The notes under the pieces: model-generated
Told to the model about the DNA's origin: nothing
Database searches by the model: none
Seen by the model: the letters and a program-made list of their open reading frames with translations, nothing else
Shown: positions 55,248 through 64,000 of the stretch, piece by piece
Position numbering within the stretch: the stretch's first letter is position 1
Layout of the letters: each line of letters opens with the position of its first letter
Translations under genes and position numbers: made by a program
Origin: Prevotella sp.
GTDB lineage: Bacteria > Bacteroidota > Bacteroidia > Bacteroidales > Bacteroidaceae
Assembly (NCBI GenBank): GCA_020026195.1
Contig: JAHHQW010000004.1
Coordinates: forward strand, 14,919 to 78,918
Length of the DNA stretch: 64,000 nt
Reading direction: 5' to 3'

Positions 55248-55448
55248 ATGAAGAATACTATAAAGGTAGAACGAGCCATAAAGAATATGACTCAGCAGGA
55301 TCTTGCCACGGCAATAGGCGTAAGCCGACAGACAATAAACTCGATAGAATCAGGGAAGTATGTACCATCAACGGTATTAGCCCTGAAGATGTCGAAATTA
55401 TTCGGAAAGAGTGTAAATGAAATATTTGAATTAGATGATAATGACTAA
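55248..55448 (+). CDS. XRE-type helix-turn-helix regulator (YozG-like)
   Basis: A 66-residue protein that is almost entirely one HTH domain: IKVERAIKNMTQQDLATAIGVSRQTINSIESGKYVPSTVLALKMSKLFGKSVNEIFEL. Such minimal Cro/CI-type proteins usually regulate the membrane protein gene with which they are paired. It starts two bases after that gene. Confidence 0.92.
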   Translation: MKNTIKVERAIKNMTQQDLATAIGVSRQTINSIESGKYVPSTVLALKMSKLFGKSVNEIFELDDND

Positions 55449-55495
55449 ACATAATAAAAGCTGTCAGCAGAATTACTGGCAGCTTTTATTATGTT
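55447..55495. terminator. Long bidirectional terminator
   Basis: A 21-base arm (55447-55467) pairs with 55475-55495 with a single mismatch around a short loop; the A/T-rich outer part gives T-runs on both strands. It serves the HTH gene rightwards and the CDP-glycerol transferase gene leftwards, whose stop lies two bases beyond. Confidence 0.88.
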
Positions 55496-55496
55496 T

Positions 55497-56549
55497 CTAT
55501 TTTCTCTTTACGTTTCCAAAAGTCTTTATGCTGGTGTATTTTCGCCACAAATTAAGTTTGCGCTTGCGGGGAACGCCATGACGACGGATGTAATCACGTA
55601 CGCCCTCAAGCATACGGTGACAAACGTTTCCGTCTAAGTACGGGTCGTAATTGTCGATTACCCAGCGGCGGAGAGAATTAACATCCTTGTCGGTAAATAT
55701 TGTTTTGTATGCTGAGGCTAATTCCTCAGGTTCCTGAATGTTCTTCCAGAATATATCCTTTGATATAGCACGCAGCGTGATAACTGGTTTGTCTAACAGT
55801 AAGAACTCATAGATTGCCGACGAAGTGTCGCTTATCATAACATCAGCCATAAGTGTATATTTGGTGATGTTGAAATCATCTACGTATACCATTCCTTCGG
55901 TAGCTTCTGCCAATGCGCGATATTCATCACACCACTTCTGGTCGGTGAGAGGGTGGAACTTCATCATGACAAGAACATCTTCATCCTTAACCAACTTAGT
56001 TAAAGCCTCTTTCATGAAAGGCAGTGACGTAAGTTTTGGAGAGAAAGTAGGAGCGTAGAGAACAATCTTCTTGCGACCATATTTCTTTAATAATTCCTGT
56101 TTGTCATTCTCAAAGTCATTGCGATGTTCTGTAATCCAGTCCTGTTTGGGCCATCCTGTTTCCAGCACTTCAAAGTCTCCATATTTCTCAGACAGACGTT
56201 TAAAGTTCTTAGTGAAATACGGTCCTTGTGTGAAATAAGTGTCAAAGTAACGACGAATAACCCAGTGGTCCTTCTTTTCAGCTGCATAACCATGGAATAC
56301 CTGAACTTTTACGCCGGGCAGATAATAAGGTACTATGTTTCCAGGAACAAATATGGCTTCGGGTGAGAAGTCATAAACCTCCTGCATAGAGTTTGTCCAT
56401 TTTACGCTGTCTGCATAAGGGAAAGTAGGAATCTTAGACTTATGTATGTACCAGAGAACATCGTTTCCGCCCTCCTTGTCAGCCTCGTTCTGAATAGGTT
56501 TCAGAATATCAATGGCATATTTGTTTTCACAAAACAATACGATACGCAT
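55497..56549 (-). CDS. CDP-glycerol glycerophosphotransferase-like glycosyltransferase
   Basis: A 350-residue GT-B-type enzyme resembling the TagB/TagF family, which transfers glycerol phosphate or similar groups to surface polymers. Visible blocks are VQVFHGYAAEKKDHW, ILYAPTFSPKLTS-like VLYAPTFSPKLTS, MMKFHPLTDQKW and MISDTSSAIYEFLLLDKPVI, the conserved C-terminal nucleotide-binding site with Ser/Thr and Glu. No transmembrane segment is visible. It is the last gene of the leftward envelope operon, nine bases after the fucosyltransferase. Confidence 0.88.
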   Translation of the reverse strand: MRIVLFCENKYAIDILKPIQNEADKEGGNDVLWYIHKSKIPTFPYADSVKWTNSMQEVYDFSPEAIFVPGNIVPYYLPGVKVQVFHGYAAEKKDHWVIRRYFDTYFTQGPYFTKNFKRLSEKYGDFEVLETGWPKQDWITEHRNDFENDKQELLKKYGRKKIVLYAPTFSPKLTSLPFMKEALTKLVKDEDVLVMMKFHPLTDQKWCDEYRALAEATEGMVYVDDFNITKYTLMADVMISDTSSAIYEFLLLDKPVITLRAISKDIFWKNIQEPEELASAYKTIFTDKDVNSLRRWVIDNYDPYLDGNVCHRMLEGVRDYIRRHGVPRKRKLNLWRKYTSIKTFGNVKRK

Positions 56550-56558
56550 ATCTCAGTA

Positions 56559-57608
56559 TTATTTTAATTTTTCTGCAATGTTACCGAACAGACGGTCGTG
56601 CAGCGATTGTTTCAGTTTGTAGTAGTTACGTCCTATGGTGTAATTCCAGAAGTTTGTCGGGTCGGACATTGACTTGCACGGATTTATTGTTACCATCTCT
56701 TTTGGACGGTCAGGGTCGAGAGTATCACAAATACGTGCGATGTACTCGAACATGTTATAATCATCGAGAACAAGGTTCTTGCATTCGTGCAGAACATCAT
56801 GGCTCTTACCATAAACATCGCTGGCAATGGCATCATCAATAATTCTTATAGCTTCTTCGATATTGTTTATATCGATGCGTCTGAAGGATTTTTCGGGGAA
56901 ATATTCATTCAGGTTGGTGCAGCCGTAATACAATGGGAATGTCTCAGTGAGATAACAGTCAGAAATCTTCTCTGTCCAGTAATAATCCTGTGAAGAATTC
57001 TCTATAGCTATGTGATATTTATATGGGGCAAGAATATCCCACTTATCATCAAAGTCCTTTATGCCGCGGCCATAAACATCAAGTTTGTCACCATAATGCT
57101 CCTTTAGTTTCTCAACAAATGCCAGACGCTTTAGGTGTCCGCTTGTGAAAGCCTTGTTACTTGTAATTATAGACAGAAGTTTTGTCTTCTCAGGAGCTGA
57201 CGCACTCTTCATGCCGTCATAATCTTTAGAGAAAGCACAGTTGCCTTCTTTATCTTCTGTAAAGCCTACATGCCATGGCAGAATAGCCGGACCGAGCTGT
57301 ACATTAGGATGTCTTGTGTCTTCCTGACAGGTAAATACTGTACCGAACTGACTGATATATTTCTTTGGATAAACAAGAACAGAACGCGGCTCTGTAGATA
57401 AGAAAATAGTATTCTCACGAGCAACACGGCAAGTCTCAGGCTTGCGCAGACCTTTACTCTGAACAACCCAGAAGTCAGGATCTTCTATATCTTCATCAAT
57501 ATAGAACTTGTATCTGCCATCCTGCGACAACAAGTTATAACCAGTGGTCTGGCGGTGATAAATCTTACCCATCTTTGCACGGTAAGGTGTAAACTTTATC
57601 TTATACAT
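56559..57608 (-). CDS. Glycosyltransferase family 10 (alpha-1,3-fucosyltransferase-like)
   Basis: A 349-residue GT10 enzyme, transferring fucose from GDP-fucose to a glycan acceptor. The family signature is the YKYHIAIENSSQDYYWTEKI segment followed by FPLYYGCTNLNEYFPEKSFRRID (about 199-253). The N-terminal half carries the acceptor-binding domain. A terminator-like hairpin (57645-57676) separates it from the LpxL-like gene upstream, so part of its expression may come from read-through. Confidence 0.88.
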   Translation of the reverse strand: MYKIKFTPYRAKMGKIYHRQTTGYNLLSQDGRYKFYIDEDIEDPDFWVVQSKGLRKPETCRVARENTIFLSTEPRSVLVYPKKYISQFGTVFTCQEDTRHPNVQLGPAILPWHVGFTEDKEGNCAFSKDYDGMKSASAPEKTKLLSIITSNKAFTSGHLKRLAFVEKLKEHYGDKLDVYGRGIKDFDDKWDILAPYKYHIAIENSSQDYYWTEKISDCYLTETFPLYYGCTNLNEYFPEKSFRRIDINNIEEAIRIIDDAIASDVYGKSHDVLHECKNLVLDDYNMFEYIARICDTLDPDRPKEMVTINPCKSMSDPTNFWNYTIGRNYYKLKQSLHDRLFGNIAEKLK

Positions 57609-57644
57609 ATTTTCTCTTTTTTGTTATGGTGCATAAAACAGTAA

Positions 57645-57676
57645 AATGCCGTAACATATTTACTGTATGCGGCATT
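57645..57676 (-). terminator. Hairpin after the LpxL-like gene
   Basis: AATGCCG (57645-57651) pairs with CGGCATT (57670-57676), extended inwards with ATA-rich pairs; on the minus strand a T-rich run follows. It overlaps the stop codon of the acyltransferase and may attenuate transcription into the fucosyltransferase pair. Confidence 0.6.
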
Positions 57677-58610
57677 ATTTATCTGTTCTCCGGATATTAT
57701 GTCCGTTTTCTACTATGAAACGCTTGTCGAATTCTTCATGCGTTCGTTTCCATCGGTTATGGCTCCATAAGTAATATTGTGGTGCGCGACGGATTGTTTC
57801 TCCAAGCATATCATAGAATTTCTTTGTTATTTCGAATTTATCTGTTGAGGCTGCATCATCGTACATCCTCACAAAACGACAGACATATTGTCCGCGTTTA
57901 GGTCTTGTCATATCTACATAAAATACGGCATTGTGCATCATCTGCATTATGCGCTCGCCACCGGTAAATACAGGGGTATCCTGATTAAGGAACGGAAGCC
58001 ACAGATGAATGTTCTCCCACTTAGGAGTTTGGTCGGAGATATATCCGAAGAGCGAAGGACGCTTTTCACGACTATAGGTTCTCAAGTAGCGCAGAATATC
58101 TTTCTTAGGCACACACACGCCGCCCATGCTTTCACGAATCTTGATGAAAAGTTGGTCGAACGTAGCATTATACAGCGGATGATATATAAGTCCGCACACG
58201 GCTTTTTCGTTATTAATGCCTATAGGAGTTGCTGACAGCCATTCCCAGTTGCAGTAATGTCCGAGAATAGCAGCGCACGAAATGCCTTTGTCAAAACATT
58301 CGTTAATCTCTTCTATATTCTCGAACTTAATGTGGCGCGCCATCTTCTCACGACTCATAGAAAGTAGTTTGATGGTTTCAACGAAATAATCGCATATCCA
58401 TCTGTAAAACTCTTTTTCTATCTTACGAAGTTCCTTATCGCTCTTTTCGGGAAAAGAATTCTTAAGGTTCTTTCTTATTACTTTTCTGCGGTAGCCTATT
58501 ACGCCGCCAACGAGAAAACTGAAGACATCAGATATAACATACAGTACACAGAACGGAAGTAGCGAAAGTGTATAAAAAATGGCATATGTTATATAGTACA
58601 AAATCTTCAT
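57675..58610 (-). CDS. Lipid A (LpxL/HtrB-type) acyltransferase
   Basis: A 311-residue protein with one N-terminal membrane helix (about 8-40), expected at the inner membrane. It adds a secondary acyl chain to lipid A. The H-x4-E motif is GHYCNWEW (about 116-123), and the conserved YHPLYN and GGVCVPKKD blocks follow. It starts 14 bases after the MsbA-like exporter gene, a typical combination of lipid A completion and export. Confidence 0.88.
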   Translation of the reverse strand: MKILYYITYAIFYTLSLLPFCVLYVISDVFSFLVGGVIGYRRKVIRKNLKNSFPEKSDKELRKIEKEFYRWICDYFVETIKLLSMSREKMARHIKFENIEEINECFDKGISCAAILGHYCNWEWLSATPIGINNEKAVCGLIYHPLYNATFDQLFIKIRESMGGVCVPKKDILRYLRTYSREKRPSLFGYISDQTPKWENIHLWLPFLNQDTPVFTGGERIMQMMHNAVFYVDMTRPKRGQYVCRFVRMYDDAASTDKFEITKKFYDMLGETIRRAPQYYLWSHNRWKRTHEEFDKRFIVENGHNIRRTDK

Positions 58611-58624
58611 TGTAATAAGAATGT

Positions 58625-60454
58625 TTAAAGTTTCTGCATGTCGTTAAGTTTCTTATAGTATCCGTCCTTTGCTATAAGTTCGTCGTGTGTACCACGTTCT
58701 ACAATTTCGCCTTCGTGCAGCACACAGATTTCGTCGGCATACTTAATGGTAGACAGACGGTGTGCGATGGCTATAGTAGTGCGCTTGTGCATAAGTTTTT
58801 CAAGAGCATCCTGAACCAGACGCTCAGACTCTGTGTCAAGTGCTGATGTCGCTTCGTCAAGGATAAGGATGGGAGGATTCTTAAGTATGGCACGTGCAAT
58901 ACTTACTCTCTGTCGCTGTCCGCCAGAAAGTCTTCCGCCACGGTCACCAATACTTGTGTCGTAACCATCTTCAGATTCCATTATGAATTCGTCGGCATTG
59001 GCTATTTTTGCTGCTGCACGTACATCATCGAGCGAAGCTCCCTCGACACCGAACGAAATGTTATTGAAGAAAGTATCGTTGAACAGAATAGCTTCCTGGT
59101 TTACATTACCTATAAGGCTGCGCAGATCGCTGATTCCAAGATCTTTTACGTTTATGCCGTCTATAAGTACCTCACCTTCCTGAACATCATAGTATCGCGG
59201 AATAAGATCGACAAGTGTAGACTTGCCGCCGCCGCTCTGACCTACAAGTGCCAGAGTCTGTCCTTTCTTTATTGTAAGATTTATGTGACGGAGAATCCAA
59301 CGGTCTGCATACTTGAACGATACGTCACGGAACTCAATTTCGTGTTCGAACGAAACGATGTGTCTGGGATTCTCTTTTTCAGTGATGGCATTTTCTGCCA
59401 TGAGAATCTTATCGACACGTTCCATTGAAGCCAGACCCTTCGGGATGTTATAGCTTGCCTTTGAAAATTCTTTCAGAGGCTGGATGATGCTGTAAAGGAT
59501 TACAAGATAATAAATGAATGTAGGACCTGTCAGGGTAGAATTGTTAAGAACAAGAATACCACCGAACCAGAGAACTATGACTATCATCGCAGTACCCAGA
59601 AACTCACTCATAGGGTGAGCCATCTGCTGACGGATGTTTACCTTCATTATATGGTCGCGGTAGCTGCTGTTAATCTTATCGAAACGTGCGTTCATCTTAC
59701 CTTCTGCACAGAAAGCCTTGATTATGCGGAGTCCGCCGAGAGTCTCTTCTACCTGACTCATGGTGTCGCTCCACAGAGCCTGCGCCTTGATAGATTTCTG
59801 CTTAAGTTTTCTACCTACGAATCCCATGAACCATCCCATTATAGGAACGATGAGAAGTGTAAATACAGTAAGCTGCCAGCTGATGAAGATAAGTGTACCG
59901 AAATAAACTATAATAAGAATAGGATTCTTAAATAACATATCGAGAGAGCTCATTATAGAAGTCTCAACCTCCTGTACATCACCGCTCATACGTGCAAGTA
60001 TGTCGCCTTTGCGTTCTTCTGAGAAGAAACCGAGAGGCAGCGATGTTATCTTCTTATAAAGCTGGTTACGTATGTCGCGGACAACACCAGTACGAATAGG
60101 TATTATTGTAGCCGATGACAAGAAATAAGCAGCAGTCTTTAGGAATGTCATGACTACAAGGAACAATCCTATGAGCAGCAGGGTAGTAGAAGGTCCCCAC
60201 TCACCAATAAGTTCGTGTACGTAGTAGTTTGCATTGTTACTCAGAACATCCTTTAAGTCCGCGCTGCCCCATTCCATCAGACTTGTTGCGACTACCTGGT
60301 CTTCTGTCTGAAACAAAATCTGCAATATAGGTATAATGGCAGCAAACGAAAAGATATTAAGTACGGCAGACAATATGTTGAATAATACTGTCAGCGTAAG
60401 ATATTTTTTATATGGCGGAATAAAACGCCTGAGTACCTGTAAGAACTGCTTCAT
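58625..60454 (-). CDS. ABC exporter with fused ATPase (MsbA-like)
   Basis: A 609-residue half-transporter with six membrane helices (about 20-330) and an ATPase domain (about 365-600). It has Walker A VGQSGGGKST, signature LSGGQRQRVSIARA, Walker B ILILDEATSALD and the H-loop AHRLST. The cluster with an LpxL-like acyltransferase points to MsbA, the lipid A flippase; another lipid or drug exporter is possible. It follows miaB by 15 bases. Confidence 0.9.
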   Translation of the reverse strand: MKQFLQVLRRFIPPYKKYLTLTVLFNILSAVLNIFSFAAIIPILQILFQTEDQVVATSLMEWGSADLKDVLSNNANYYVHELIGEWGPSTTLLLIGLFLVVMTFLKTAAYFLSSATIIPIRTGVVRDIRNQLYKKITSLPLGFFSEERKGDILARMSGDVQEVETSIMSSLDMLFKNPILIIVYFGTLIFISWQLTVFTLLIVPIMGWFMGFVGRKLKQKSIKAQALWSDTMSQVEETLGGLRIIKAFCAEGKMNARFDKINSSYRDHIMKVNIRQQMAHPMSEFLGTAMIVIVLWFGGILVLNNSTLTGPTFIYYLVILYSIIQPLKEFSKASYNIPKGLASMERVDKILMAENAITEKENPRHIVSFEHEIEFRDVSFKYADRWILRHINLTIKKGQTLALVGQSGGGKSTLVDLIPRYYDVQEGEVLIDGINVKDLGISDLRSLIGNVNQEAILFNDTFFNNISFGVEGASLDDVRAAAKIANADEFIMESEDGYDTSIGDRGGRLSGGQRQRVSIARAILKNPPILILDEATSALDTESERLVQDALEKLMHKRTTIAIAHRLSTIKYADEICVLHEGEIVERGTHDELIAKDGYYKKLNDMQKL

Positions 60455-60469
60455 CTTATTATCTTTATG

Positions 60470-61792
60470 TTATGCTATCTCTTCACCAAACAATGTAGCA
60501 CTTGTACTTCCGGTGATTCTTACCTTGACAAGTTCGCCTGCATGGTGATTGCCACGGTCGAAGATAACCATCTTGTTCTGTTCTGTACGTCCGCAGAGCT
60601 GATCGTGAGAACGCTTGCTGAATCCTTCGACAAGAACTTCGAACACTTTGCCTTCGTCACGTTTGTTAGATTCTGCAGACAACTGTGTCTGGAGATCAAT
60701 CATTTCTGTAAGACGCTTAATCTTAACATCCTCGGGAACATCGTCGGGAAGATGTTTTGATGCATATGTTCCCTGACGCTCGCTGTAACGGAACATGAAT
60801 GCAGAGTCGTAGCCTACCTCTTTCATAAGTGAAAGAGACATCTGATGATCTTCCTCTGTCTCTCCGTGATAACCAACGAAAAGGTCGGATGTAATAGCAC
60901 AGTCGGGGATGATACGGCGAATGGCATTTACACGGTCCATGTACCACTCTCGTGTGTACTTACGGTTCATATCGTGTAATATCTTGTTACTTCCGCTCTG
61001 TACCGGCAGATGGATATGCTTGCATACGTTAGGCTCTTCTGCTATTACGTGAAGAGTATCGTCGCTCATGTCTTTAGGGTGACTGGTTGTGAAACGTATA
61101 CGCATGTTGGGAGCTTCTCTTGCTACCATTCTTAAAAGTTCGGGGAAAAGAATAACCTTACCATCTTTTTCAAAGCGGTAAGAGTTTACGTTTTGTCCGA
61201 GCAGTGTAAGTTCCTTAAAGTTTCTGTCTCTGAGGTCTCTTACTTCTGTAAGGATACTTTCCACGTCACGGCTGCGCTCTCTACCACGTGTGTAAGGTAC
61301 GATGCAGTAATGACAGAAGTTGTTACAGCCGCGCATGATGCTTACCCAGCCGCTGATATGTGAGTTTCCAATACGCTGAGGAACAATGTCTCGATATGTT
61401 TCTGTTGTTGAAAGCTGTACGTTAATGGCCTTGTGTCCCATCTCTACCTGAGCAACGAGGTCGGGCAGAGCAAGATAAGCATCAGGACCTGCTGCCAGGT
61501 CGGCATGATACTTTTCAATAAGATCTTTCTGTATATGTTCGGCCATGCAGCCCAAAACACCGAGAATTACTTTCCTCTTACTTTTTCTGCGTTCTGCATT
61601 AAGAGTCTCAAGTCGGTTATATATTTTTGATTCTGCATTCTCTCTGATTGAACATGTATTCAGGAAAATAGCATCGGCATCCTTTTCATCTTCGCAGATC
61701 TCATAATCTGCCATTTTCATAATTGATGCTACGACCTCGCTGTCGGCAACATTCATCTGACAGCCGTAGGTTTCTATAAACAATCTCTTCAT
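60470..61792 (-). CDS. miaB: tRNA-2-methylthio-N6-dimethylallyladenosine synthase
   Basis: A radical-SAM methylthiotransferase that thiolates i6A37 in tRNA. The protein has 440 residues from the ATG at 61792. It has the N-terminal UPF0004 domain (ETYGCQMN, NTCSIRENAESK, GVLGCMAEH), the radical-SAM cluster CNNFCHYC in MRGCNNFCHYCIVPYTRGRERSR, and the C-terminal TRAM domain. The longer frame begins before the -7 element TAACTTTG (minus, 61813-61820) and is rejected. It is the first gene of the leftward envelope operon. Confidence 0.95.
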   Translation of the reverse strand: MKRLFIETYGCQMNVADSEVVASIMKMADYEICEDEKDADAIFLNTCSIRENAESKIYNRLETLNAERRKSKRKVILGVLGCMAEHIQKDLIEKYHADLAAGPDAYLALPDLVAQVEMGHKAINVQLSTTETYRDIVPQRIGNSHISGWVSIMRGCNNFCHYCIVPYTRGRERSRDVESILTEVRDLRDRNFKELTLLGQNVNSYRFEKDGKVILFPELLRMVAREAPNMRIRFTTSHPKDMSDDTLHVIAEEPNVCKHIHLPVQSGSNKILHDMNRKYTREWYMDRVNAIRRIIPDCAITSDLFVGYHGETEEDHQMSLSLMKEVGYDSAFMFRYSERQGTYASKHLPDDVPEDVKIKRLTEMIDLQTQLSAESNKRDEGKVFEVLVEGFSKRSHDQLCGRTEQNKMVIFDRGNHHAGELVKVRITGSTSATLFGEEIA

Positions 61793-61988
61793 TCGTAATG
61801 TAATTTTGGGGGCAAAGTTAGTACTTTTTCTCCTTATTTGTTGTGTTTTGTGCAATAAATACCTCAATGTAACTGCATAACTGTCTGTAAAATGTGTATA
61901 TATACTCTGCATTAAGCCTCAATATATTGCTGCCAATAATCTTTAATTGGAAAAAAAAATATATCTTTGCATATCAAAAATCTAAATT

Positions 61989-62969
61989 ATGACAAATTTA
62001 ATATTACCAGAAATATGCGATTTTAACTATCCTCCGCATTATCTTGCGATTGAGGAATATGTAGCAAGAACATACGATGACGATGACTACTTCTTTACGT
62101 GGCGTGTCAATCCGTCGGCAATATTTGGTCGTAACCAGCTTATCGAGAATGAGGTAAATCAGGAGTACTGTGACGAGCACGGTGTAAGGATTTTCAGAAG
62201 AAAAAGTGGTGGCGGATGTGTATATGCCGACCTTAAGAACATTATGTGTTCGTATATTACGAAGGACATTGATGTACACAGAGCTTATGCCACATATATG
62301 GGAATTCTTACAGAAATGCTTAATAAGGCAGGTATTCATGCCGAACTCTCAGGTCGTAACGACGTAATGGTGGGAGGAAAGAAGGTCGCAGGAACTGCAT
62401 TCTACCGTATACCCGGAAGAAGTATTCTGCACAACACTCTTCTTTTCGATACCGATCTTGATGTTATGACAAAGGTAATAATACCTAATGAAAAGAAACT
62501 GAGCAGTAAGGGCGTACAGTCTGTCCGTCAGCATGTTTGTAATATTAAGGACCTGACTGATATGACTATCGAAGAGTTTGAGAAATTTTCAGTCAAGGCA
62601 ATATGTGGTGACAAAAAACGTGTGCTCACAGAAGAAGATCTGAGATGTGCTAAAGAAATAGAGGACAGAATGCTTCTGCCTGAGTTCCTCTATGGAAAAA
62701 ATCCTTGTTATTCAGTAAGGAAGGCACATCGCTTCGAAGGTGTCGGTGATTTCAAAGTGTTTGTGGAACTTAAGAATGATGTAATCAAGAACATTAACAT
62801 GATGGGGGATTTCTTCGTCATAGGTGACCTTGATAAAGAATTCTTAGACAAACTTCATAATGTAAAGTTTGAACGTGATGCTGTGGCAGAAGCCATTAAA
62901 GGCGTTGACACCGAATCGGTAATAACAGGATTTAAGACAGAACATATGATGAGTCTGTTGTTCGACTAA
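61989..62969 (+). CDS. lplA: Lipoate-protein ligase
   Basis: Activates free lipoate with ATP and attaches it to the E2 or H proteins of oxoacid dehydrogenases and the glycine cleavage system. The 326 residues include the RRKSGGGCVYAD loop (about 71-82), SGRNDVMVGGKKVAGTAFYR (about 121-140) with the catalytic Lys, and a C-terminal accessory domain. The -7 element TATCTTTG is at 61962-61969. Scavenging lipoate would suit an anaerobe without a full biosynthetic pathway; that is inference. Confidence 0.92.
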   Translation: MTNLILPEICDFNYPPHYLAIEEYVARTYDDDDYFFTWRVNPSAIFGRNQLIENEVNQEYCDEHGVRIFRRKSGGGCVYADLKNIMCSYITKDIDVHRAYATYMGILTEMLNKAGIHAELSGRNDVMVGGKKVAGTAFYRIPGRSILHNTLLFDTDLDVMTKVIIPNEKKLSSKGVQSVRQHVCNIKDLTDMTIEEFEKFSVKAICGDKKRVLTEEDLRCAKEIEDRMLLPEFLYGKNPCYSVRKAHRFEGVGDFKVFVELKNDVIKNINMMGDFFVIGDLDKEFLDKLHNVKFERDAVAEAIKGVDTESVITGFKTEHMMSLLFD

Positions 62970-63009
62970 TAGGAAAAAGAAAAATATAACTAATAAAATA
63001 TCTCCGCTT

Positions 63010-63873
63010 ATGAAAGATATTTCGATGGCAGACATACTTAACATATCAGAAGGAATGCATCTTGATGATGACCTTCTGTTATTAAAAAGTATTGGAGAAA
63101 TTCCGGTATCAGGCGATGCATGGCGTCTTAAGTGTCTTTTTGTAGGATTATGTACAAAGGGAAGTGCGCGTTATACTGTAGATACCGAAGAATTTGTGCT
63201 TAACCCAGGCGATGCTCTCATAGTAGGCGATGATCATGTGATAGATAATTATATACCAAGTAGCGACTTTGATGGAAAGGCTTTTGCCATGTCGTATAAA
63301 TTTTATTACGAAATAATAAAAAACATACATCGTCTTTCTTCGCTGCTTTTGTTTTCGTGTAATTATCCTGTGTTCTCTCTTACAAGTGTAGAGATAGAAG
63401 CCGTGAACAGCTATTTCGACATTATGAATGCCAAACTCATGCAGAAGGAACATCGTTTTCGTAGAGAACTGCTGGGATCGCTAATCAATACTATGATATG
63501 CGATCTTAGTAACGCGATGTATCGTATACAGAAACATGAAGAGGCTGTGAATACCAGTGCGGATATAATATTTACCAGATTTATACGTCTTGTTGAAAAG
63601 TACTATAGAAAGGAACGTATGGTGCAGTGGTATGCAGGTGAATTGGGTATAGGACCGAAGTATCTTGCTGAAACTGTTAAGCGTACAAGTAAGCGTACGC
63701 CAAACGAATGGATAGATAAATACGTAATTCTTGAAGTACGACTGATGCTGAAGAATTCATCTATGTCGATAAAGGAGATTGCTGATGATTTAAATTTCCC
63801 ATCGCAGTCTTCATTAGGAAAATATTTTAAGGAGCGCATGGGAATGTCTCCTTCCCAGTATCGTAAAAAGTAA
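63010..63873 (+). CDS. AraC family transcriptional regulator
   Basis: A 287-residue regulator with an N-terminal cupin-like sensing domain (about 20-165, VEGTKG-type GSARYTVDTEEFVLNPGDALIVG). The C-terminal domain has two helix-turn-helix motifs (about 185-287, WYAGELGIGPKYLAETVKRTSKRTPNEWI and IKEIADDLNFPSQSSLGKYFKERMGMSPSQYRK). It follows lplA by 40 bases in the same direction. The effector is unknown. Confidence 0.92.
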   Translation: MKDISMADILNISEGMHLDDDLLLLKSIGEIPVSGDAWRLKCLFVGLCTKGSARYTVDTEEFVLNPGDALIVGDDHVIDNYIPSSDFDGKAFAMSYKFYYEIIKNIHRLSSLLLFSCNYPVFSLTSVEIEAVNSYFDIMNAKLMQKEHRFRRELLGSLINTMICDLSNAMYRIQKHEEAVNTSADIIFTRFIRLVEKYYRKERMVQWYAGELGIGPKYLAETVKRTSKRTPNEWIDKYVILEVRLMLKNSSMSIKEIADDLNFPSQSSLGKYFKERMGMSPSQYRKK

Positions 63874-63891
63874 TACGAAATCTTTATTTAT

Positions 63892-63935
63892 AAAGTGGCA
63901 GAATGTTAAATACTACGTTCTGCCACTTTTTATTA
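63892..63935 (+). terminator. Terminator of lplA-araC
   Basis: AAAGTGGCAGAA (63892-63903) pairs with TTCTGCCACTTT (63918-63929), then a T-run. Confidence 0.9.
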
Positions 63936-64000
63936 TGGCAGATTAATAAACTCGTTGGCGGAATTAAATCAGCGCATATTTAACTCTGCCAATGGGTTTG

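Noticed and set aside
1..64000. CRISPR arrays, insertion sequences, prophage or integrative elements
   Set aside because: No spaced identical repeats, transposase, integrase or tRNA-flanking direct repeats were seen; the tRNA-Arg is followed by ordinary intergenic DNA.
63936..64000. Imperfect repeats (TTAAACTC/TTTAACTC, GGCAGA/TCTGCC) at the right edge
   Set aside because: Too short and imperfect to call without the sequence beyond the window.

Overview
The window is chromosomal DNA from a member of the Bacteroidota, most likely order Bacteroidales and probably Prevotellaceae. The grounds are: promoters of the Bacteroidota type (-7 TAnnTTTG, often with TTTG about 19-20 bases upstream) in front of many genes; families largely confined to this phylum (PorZ, PorT-type barrels, PCMD, DUF4294, DUF2851, WbqC, a helix-hairpin-helix/outer-membrane-barrel protein); many lipoproteins; and AT-rich intergenic DNA with few Shine-Dalgarno sequences. 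The genus is inference. I see no prophage, insertion sequence, integrase or CRISPR array. The only clearly decayed stretch is 54.0-54.7 kb.

Layout. 0-8 kb: the start of a lipoprotein gene, a DUF3332 protein, a Ca2+-type P-ATPase, and a leftward operon dapB-lepB-(degenerate lepB paralogue)-wbqC. 8-14.6 kb: leuS-rdgB, a PorZ-like type IX secretion protein and an acyltransferase. 14.6-15.5 kb: an AT-rich gap with a cluster of DnaA boxes, which I read as the chromosomal origin. 15.5-27 kb: mutS, a YitT protein, a C-terminal processing protease, a GNAT-like protein, parE and an HHH/barrel protein. 27-33 kb: DUF4294, three tandem YitT paralogues, an extended SDR, a PAP2 enzyme and tRNA-Arg(CCU). 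33-42 kb: a SulP transporter, the tightly overlapped DUF2851-thioesterase-dprA operon, PCMD plus an outer-membrane barrel, dus and a sirtuin. 42-50 kb: a rightward run of eight genes, comprising five consecutive FKBP-type prolyl isomerases, an Lrp regulator, a GATase-M19 dipeptidase fusion and a glutaminyl-cyclase-like M28 lipoprotein. 50-54 kb: a perfect parS-like palindrome, a nitroreductase, and a Zn/Cd-type P-ATPase with a Fur-family regulator behind a repeat-rich promoter. 54-55.5 kb: a vapD remnant and a small membrane-protein/HTH pair. 55.5-62 kb: a leftward envelope operon (miaB, MsbA-like ABC exporter, LpxL-like acyltransferase, GT10 fucosyltransferase, CDP-glycerol transferase-like). 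62-64 kb: lplA and an AraC-type regulator.

Most genes serve housekeeping or envelope functions. The most useful joint reading is that the DnaA-box cluster near 15 kb and the parS-like site near 50.3 kb place this window at the origin end of the chromosome. Secretion and maturation functions recur: two signal peptidase family proteins, PorZ, the Ctp protease, the FKBP chaperone array, and a glutaminyl cyclase whose substrates would be exported proteins starting with Gln. Two exported proteins here (Ctp and the HHH/barrel protein) have a likely Ala-Gln cleavage junction.
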